Positions 59,426 through 64,000 of a stretch of 64,000 bases of DNA are shown in pieces (the first letter of the stretch is position 1; every line of letters begins with the position of its first letter). The stretch comes from Bacteroidia bacterium (GTDB lineage: Bacteria; Bacteroidota; Bacteroidia; AKYH767-A; OLB10). The notes under the pieces were generated by a model. It was not told the DNA's origin, searched no databases, and saw only the letters and a list, made by a program, of their open reading frames with translations. The stretch lies in assembly GCA_037045145.1 (NCBI GenBank), contig JBAOIA010000012.1, forward strand, positions 310,001 through 374,000, written 5' to 3'. A program made the position numbers and the translations under genes.

Positions 59426-61360
59426 TTGATAAAAAAATATTTTATAATTATTCTTACTGTTTTCGTTGTGGCAGTTGGCGGAGTTATCCTACTTAGGGAA
59501 TCCATCGTGCGTAATAAAATAAACTCCTTCTGTACTTCTTTCCATACTAAAACCCAAGGCAACATCAGTATTGGAAAAATTAAATTCAATGGACTTAGAG
59601 TAATTGAGATTGAAAGCATCAGTTTGGTTTCTCCTATAAATGATACCTTGTTTTATGCAGATACTTTTATGGTGCAGCTTTCCTTGCTGAAACTTATTCG
59701 TCTGAAAAATCCTGTTTCCAATTTTTTAGCGTCTGACATTAATATTAAAATTGCTTCAGGAGATTCAATTAGTAATTATTCCTTCCTTTTCAGAAAATCC
59801 AAACCGGAAGTAACCGAAAAATCACAGGTACAAAGTACTCAAGCTTCAAAAGTATTTACCATTTGGAATAAGATAACAGACCTCTCTGACTTAAGTTTTA
59901 ATTTGAAGCGATGTAAAATAACTGTAATCAGAAATAAAGAAACCAGAAACTTTTACTTTCCTGAAATCATAAACCGCAGAGGGAATTGTCGCTTTACTGC
60001 TTACAGCAACGACCATATACAAACCGAAAAATGGCAGGCAGGCTTTATAATGGATGGTGATAAAAATGAAATGTCCTTAAACATTAAAAAACTATCCGGT
60101 GAAAACTGGCTTCCATTCTTTGATGTTGACAACAAACCAAAAATTTCCTATTCGGCTATTTCTTTACAAATAAAACAAACTTCAAAAAAGGATACAATAT
60201 TTCAGGTTAAGACAGAACTGGATAGCCTGAGAGTAAACTATTGGCGCATTGCCAATGATGATGTTGATTTTAGCAAACTTTCGTTTTCAGGAATTTGCTC
60301 ATTCAATAATCAGCAGATTGAAACCGATAGTGCTGCAAATATTACAATCAATAAAATAAATTTTAAAACAAAAGCCTCTTACGACAGAAAACAATCACCC
60401 CGATATGCACTTTCATTATCATTTGATGAAAGTGCTGATGACTTCTTTGAATCGCTCCCTAAGGGTATTTTCTACCATTTCAAAAATTTTAAAGCAAAAG
60501 GAAGATTAAAATTTGATTTGAACTTTGCACTAGACATGGAAGCCCCCGATTCACTGATATTCAATTCAGGCTTAACAGCTAATCAGTTGGTAATTGAAAA
60601 ATATGGCGATGAAAATTTTTCTCGAATAAACAACACGTTTTTGTTTGATGCCTATGATGGTGACAGACTTCAGCGAAGCTTTCTCATTGGTCCTGAAAAC
60701 AGTGATTTTACGCCTCTAAATGAAATCAGTCACTATCTGCAATATGCTGTTCTCACCTCTGAAGATCCATCTTTTTTCTACCATCGTGGCTTTATTCCCG
60801 ATGCCTTTAAAGAAAGTATGATTGAAAACATTAAGGCAAAAAGGTTTGTTCGTGGTGGCAGCACTATCAGCATGCAATTGGTGAAAAATGTGTTTCTGTC
60901 TCGAGAAAAAACCATTTCGCGTAAGCTTCAGGAGATGCTTATTGTTTGGTTAATAGAAAACAAAGGGCTGGTAAGCAAGGAGCGGATGTTTGAAATTTAT
61001 CTTAATGCAATTGAATGGGGTCCCGGAATTTATGGAATAAAAGAAGCATCACAATTTTATTTCAGTAAGCTTCCTTCGCAACTGAATCTTGCAGAGAGTA
61101 TCTTTCTTGCCTCAATAATCCCCAGACCAAAATATTATCGTTATTCTTTTGATAAAGAAGGCAACTTAAAACCTTATCTTGCCTCCTACTTCAAAATCGT
61201 TAGCAATAGAATGCTTTCTAAAACTTGGATTTCGCCAATAGATACATTCAATCTTCAACCACAGGTAAAACTTAAAGGACCGGCATTGAAAATCGTAATG
61301 CCTGCTGATAGTTCAATTACTGATTCGTTGCAGTGGAATCAGTCGAATGAATTATTTTAA
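59426..61360 (+). CDS. GT51 peptidoglycan glycosyltransferase with large N-terminal extension
   Basis: A 644-residue membrane-anchored protein starting at a TTG (MIKKYFIIILTVFVVAVGGV helix), because the nearby ATG at 59418 is out of frame. Residues 30-420 are a strand-rich extracytoplasmic region of AsmA-like or unknown type. From about 430 the GT51 domain has all signature motifs: EDPSFFYHRG (Glu446), GGSTISMQLVKN, SRKLQEM and RMFEIYLNAIEWG (Glu523). There is no transpeptidase domain, so it resembles a monofunctional MtgA-like polymerase of lipid II with an added domain. It converges on the glutathione peroxidase gene, with 5 nt between stops. Confidence 0.85.
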   Translation: MIKKYFIIILTVFVVAVGGVILLRESIVRNKINSFCTSFHTKTQGNISIGKIKFNGLRVIEIESISLVSPINDTLFYADTFMVQLSLLKLIRLKNPVSNFLASDINIKIASGDSISNYSFLFRKSKPEVTEKSQVQSTQASKVFTIWNKITDLSDLSFNLKRCKITVIRNKETRNFYFPEIINRRGNCRFTAYSNDHIQTEKWQAGFIMDGDKNEMSLNIKKLSGENWLPFFDVDNKPKISYSAISLQIKQTSKKDTIFQVKTELDSLRVNYWRIANDDVDFSKLSFSGICSFNNQQIETDSAANITINKINFKTKASYDRKQSPRYALSLSFDESADDFFESLPKGIFYHFKNFKAKGRLKFDLNFALDMEAPDSLIFNSGLTANQLVIEKYGDENFSRINNTFLFDAYDGDRLQRSFLIGPENSDFTPLNEISHYLQYAVLTSEDPSFFYHRGFIPDAFKESMIENIKAKRFVRGGSTISMQLVKNVFLSREKTISRKLQEMLIVWLIENKGLVSKERMFEIYLNAIEWGPGIYGIKEASQFYFSKLPSQLNLAESIFLASIIPRPKYYRYSFDKEGNLKPYLASYFKIVSNRMLSKTWISPIDTFNLQPQVKLKGPALKIVMPADSSITDSLQWNQSNELF

Positions 61361-61365
61361 ACAGA

Positions 61366-61884
61366 CTAAAGATATTTTGTAATCTCAGTGCTTGTAGGTG
61401 AGACGCTTGAACGAAAGCGATGTATAAGTTTTCCGTTTTCATCAATTAAAAATTTCTCAAAGTTCCATTTAATGCCACCTGTAAAATCTGCATTTGGTTG
61501 TTCTATAAGCCAACGAAAAAGTGGATGCATATCTCTACCTTTAACAGAAACTTTTGCTGCCATCGGGAAAGTTACATCATAATTTTTCTTACAGAACTCT
61601 GCAATTTCATTATTACTGCCTGGCTCCTGCCACAGAAAATTGTTTGCCGGAAATCCAACAATAACTAATTTTTCTTTATATTGTTCATACAGTTTTTCCA
61701 AATCGCTGTACTGTGGTGTATATCCACATTTAGAGGCTGTATTTACAATCAATATTTTCTTGCCTTTATATTTTGAAAAGTCAATCTGTCCTCCGGAAAG
61801 GCCATCTACTTTAAACTCATAAATTGAAGTAGCTGTTGAAGCAGGGCCAAAAAGAAATGCGAACATAATAAGTAACAGTTTCAT
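61366..61884 (-). CDS. Glutathione peroxidase family protein (Cys type), exported
   Basis: A 172-residue thiol peroxidase with an N-terminal signal peptide (MKLLLIMFAFLFGPASTATS). The peroxidatic residue is Cys53 in NTASKCGYTPQ, encoded by TGT, so it is not a selenoprotein. FPANNFLWQEPGSNNEI carries the conserved Gln, and IKWNFEKFL the conserved Trp and Asn. A second Cys in AEFCKKNYD could resolve the disulfide, as in thioredoxin-dependent members. It is predicted to be periplasmic and to detoxify peroxides. Confidence 0.93.
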   Translation of the reverse strand: MKLLLIMFAFLFGPASTATSIYEFKVDGLSGGQIDFSKYKGKKILIVNTASKCGYTPQYSDLEKLYEQYKEKLVIVGFPANNFLWQEPGSNNEIAEFCKKNYDVTFPMAAKVSVKGRDMHPLFRWLIEQPNADFTGGIKWNFEKFLIDENGKLIHRFRSSVSPTSTEITKYL

Positions 61885-61929
61885 TGTTTTGTAATTAACA
61901 GATGTAAAACAACTTCTTGTAAAAAAAGT

Positions 61930-63237
61930 TTAACTAAGTGTACCATATAAATCAAACGCCTCGGCAGAAGTAATTTTTATATTGGCGAAATCACCTACAC
62001 GTACATAATTTTCATTAGCATCTACTAAAACTTCATTATCAACTTCCGGTGAATCATACTCTGTTCTTCCAACAAAATAGTTCCCTTCTTTCCTGTCGAA
62101 AAGTGTTTTGAAACTTTTTCCGATTTTTTTCTGATTTATGCTGTCAGAAATATTCTGTTGTACCTGCATCAATTCGTCTAATCTGCGTTGCTTGGTTGTT
62201 TCATCAACATCATCATTCAATGTGTAAGCATGCGTGTTTTCCTCATGCGAATAAGTAAAAACTCCCACCCTCTCAAATCGTAATTCTTCAAGAAAACGTA
62301 TTAATGTTTCATGATCCTGCTCTGTCTCGCCCGGATAACCCGAAATGAATGTTGTACGAATGGCAATATTTGGAATTTTATTTCGCACGGTGTCTAACAA
62401 CGCCCTTGTTTTATCACTTGTAATTCCCCTGCGCATACTCTTTAACATACTGTCACTGGCATGCTGAAGTGGAATATCTAAATACTTACAAATTTTATTT
62501 TCTCTTTGCATTACATCAAGGACATCAAGTGGAAACCCTGAAGGAAATGCATAATGCAGGCGAATCCACTCAATACCATCAACGGTGCACAACTGCTCCA
62601 TCAAACTCGCAAGTTTTCTTTCCTTATAAATGTCCAATCCATAAAATGTAGAATCTTGTGCTATAAGCAGTAATTCTTTTGTGCCTTTGGCTGCTAAAAT
62701 TTTTGCTTCCTGCACCAACTCTTCTATTGGTTTTGAAATATGTGCACCGCGCATCAATGGAATGGCACAAAAAGAACAAGGACGGTCGCAACCCTCTGAA
62801 ATTTTCATATAGGCAAAATGACGTGGTGTTGTTACCAACCGCTCTCCAATCAACTCATGCTTATAGTCTGCTCCAAGTGTTTTAAGAAGTAATGGTAAAT
62901 CACGTGTTCCAAAAATGTTGTCAATTCCTTTAATCTCTTTCTCTAAATCGGGTTTGTATCTTTCGGAAAGGCAACCTGTAACAATCAACTTTTCGATTTT
63001 ACCTTTTTCCTTCTCCTTTGCATAATGTAGAATTGTGTCTATTGACTCTTGTTTTGCATTATCAATAAAACCACAGGTATTTATAATTACAATTTCTGCT
63101 TGTCGTTTCGACTCATGCTCCACTTCTATTTCATTGGCACGTAGCTGCCCCATCAGCACTTCGGAATCAACTACGTTTTTACTGCAACCAAGAGTAACAA
63201 CGTTAACCTTTAACTGTTTGGATGTTTTTGTTCTCAT
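61930..63237 (-). CDS. rimO: Ribosomal protein S12 methylthiotransferase RimO
   Basis: A radical SAM enzyme of 435 residues that adds a methylthio group to an Asp of ribosomal protein S12. The N-terminal UPF0004 domain has NVVTLGCSKNVVDSE (Cys18), NTCGF (Cys55) and VTGCLSERY (Cys89). The radical SAM cluster motif is EGCDRPCSFC (Cys150, 154, 157), and a TRAM domain ends the chain. The VVDSE sequence is typical of RimO rather than MiaB, supporting the call. It lies 3 nt downstream of the secreted hypothetical gene and probably shares its transcript. Confidence 0.95.
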   Translation of the reverse strand: MRTKTSKQLKVNVVTLGCSKNVVDSEVLMGQLRANEIEVEHESKRQAEIVIINTCGFIDNAKQESIDTILHYAKEKEKGKIEKLIVTGCLSERYKPDLEKEIKGIDNIFGTRDLPLLLKTLGADYKHELIGERLVTTPRHFAYMKISEGCDRPCSFCAIPLMRGAHISKPIEELVQEAKILAAKGTKELLLIAQDSTFYGLDIYKERKLASLMEQLCTVDGIEWIRLHYAFPSGFPLDVLDVMQRENKICKYLDIPLQHASDSMLKSMRRGITSDKTRALLDTVRNKIPNIAIRTTFISGYPGETEQDHETLIRFLEELRFERVGVFTYSHEENTHAYTLNDDVDETTKQRRLDELMQVQQNISDSINQKKIGKSFKTLFDRKEGNYFVGRTEYDSPEVDNEVLVDANENYVRVGDFANIKITSAEAFDLYGTLS

Positions 63238-63240
63238 GGC

Positions 63241-63744
63241 TTAAAAAGTCTTTTTAAAATCAGATTCCGGATAATTTATTTTTACTACATCATCATTTAT
63301 CAATGTATTGAGAAAATCTATCATCCTTGCATAATTTTTAACGTAGGCATTTGAAGCTTTACTGAAATGCTGTTTCAACCCTATTCTTATTTCAAGCTCA
63401 ATTACTCTCGGAAAATGATCGGATGAGATATAACCGAAGTTTGCATAATCATCAAAGTATTCTTTTTGCAATGAGTCAACCGGAAAATCTTTTAAAAAGT
63501 TTCTGATTGATTTCTTTTGTTTTGATTTCAATTTCTTTGCTAAATAAACTACACGCGATTTACCATAGTCGGAAACACCACTTATTTTCACACTGTCATC
63601 CTTTAACAAATATTCATAAGAGGTAAACTGCAAGTTTCTGTTATCAGAAACCTTTATTCGGAATGATTTGTCTGTACGCTGTGCAAAACCACTGATACTG
63701 AACAGAACAAGTACAACAAGTATTAATTTAAAGCGAAGGTGCAT
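63241..63744 (-). CDS. Secreted hypothetical protein
   Basis: A 167-residue exported protein (signal MHLRFKLILVVLVLFSISGF, then AQRTDKSFRIKV). The mature part is a mix of strands and Lys-rich helices (LKSKQKKSIRNFLKDFPVDS, NYARMIDFLNTLI). I recognise no family. Its stop is 3 nt before rimO, on the same strand, so it would be the first gene of the unit. No clear promoter box was found within 100 nt. Confidence 0.65.
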   Translation of the reverse strand: MHLRFKLILVVLVLFSISGFAQRTDKSFRIKVSDNRNLQFTSYEYLLKDDSVKISGVSDYGKSRVVYLAKKLKSKQKKSIRNFLKDFPVDSLQKEYFDDYANFGYISSDHFPRVIELEIRIGLKQHFSKASNAYVKNYARMIDFLNTLINDDVVKINYPESDFKKTF

Positions 63745-63960
63745 GAAATAATGATATTGAGTTCTTTATAATGGCGCAAAGTTATCAATTCTGTACTTGT
63801 GCAGCAATGACATGGCTAATAAACATATAAGAGAATGAGATTGGCATAAAATAAAAATAGGATTGAAAAAAACCGATTCCAAAAAAAATATTTTTTTTTA
63901 ACCATTTCATATAATTTGGTTCATTACTTTTAGCATTCAATTTTGAGAACCTTTACCAGT

Positions 63961-64000
63961 ATGTCTTTCCGAAATATTTTACTTGCTATTGCGATTATAT
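63961..64000 (+). CDS. Start of an exported protein (partial)
   Basis: An ATG at 63961 opens a frame running off the right edge: MSFRNILLAIAII, the beginning of a typical signal peptide or membrane helix. A TTTG at 63915-63918 and TTACTTTTAG near 63924 resemble weak promoter elements. Only 13 residues are visible, so this is tentative. Confidence 0.4.
   Translation, partial: MSFRNILLAIAII

Noticed and set aside
61366..61884. Selenocysteine glutathione peroxidase
   Set aside because: The active-site codon is TGT (Cys), with no in-frame TGA.

Overview
The window looks like a chromosomal segment of a low-GC member of the Bacteroidota, probably an uncultured or environmental lineage. Four things support this. 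Two secreted proteins carry type IX secretion (T9SS) C-terminal sorting domains. Start codons lack Shine-Dalgarno sites and are preceded by the Bacteroidota -7 promoter box TAnnTTTG(C). Several families typical of the phylum are present (DUF4286, DUF4834, a fused branched-chain keto acid dehydrogenase E1, a MetA-pathway-like OM protein, a SusC-like TonB receptor, CPAYG small lipoprotein). The carB gene lacks the regulatory domain, as I recall for this phylum. No rRNA, tRNA or CRISPR array was recognised. Layout. Positions 1-9.6 kb hold peptide and amino-acid metabolism plus housekeeping: a TPR/PD40 protein running off the left edge, DPP-IV, a CBM-like secreted protein, the E1 fusion, a FeoB-associated-type membrane peptide, an Ala-rich lipoprotein, a POT peptide transporter, an NrnA-like DHH phosphoesterase and ndk. 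Positions 9.8-17.1 kb hold a sigma factor with a small putative antagonist, a GNAT enzyme, an Omp85 protein coupled to ung, a 41-residue lipoprotein, a DUF4286 protein and prolyl oligopeptidase. Positions 17.2-19.2 kb form a small degraded accessory island. It contains a chimeric remnant (PLD-helicase N-terminus joined to a GxxExxY tail), an apparently intact BRO-N/Fic gene, and a nonsense-truncated DprA-like gene overlapping the Fic stop. Positions 19.2-34.3 kb hold two T9SS cargo proteins, an M16 peptidase coupled to an AddB-like nuclease, a Nudix hydrolase, a coiled-coil lipoprotein, an NfeD-type protease, a LysM protein, thiolase, an AlkD-like protein, and an OM protein gene split by one in-frame stop and followed by a PepSY-like protein. 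Positions 34.3-42.1 kb hold carB, DUF4834, an FtsX-type permease, NamZ-like muramidase, ribF, an LRR protein and a GNAT. Positions 42.1-49 kb form a compact surface-polysaccharide cassette (MazG-like, GT2, a membrane protein, Wzx-like flippase, Wzz-like, O-antigen ligase), which converges on a SpoIIE phosphatase / lpxD pair. Positions 51.3-64 kb hold a TonB receptor, mutL, two tandem rhomboids with an EEP-family protein, a solitary Cas6-like gene with its own promoter-like box, a GT51 transglycosylase with a large N-terminal extension and a TTG start, glutathione peroxidase, rimO, a secreted hypothetical protein and the first codons of another exported protein at the right edge. Themes. DPP-IV, POP, M16, the POT transporter and the E1 fusion suggest peptide and amino-acid use. 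Envelope biogenesis is represented by Omp85, LpxD, the polysaccharide cassette, NamZ, GT51 and an FtsX-type permease. The most notable items are the orphan Cas6-like endoribonuclease, the degraded 17.2-19.2 kb island, and many promoter boxes lying only 3-5 nt from the start codon, which points to very short or absent 5' leaders. Calls rest on reading motifs by eye and on remembered family features. No database search was run.
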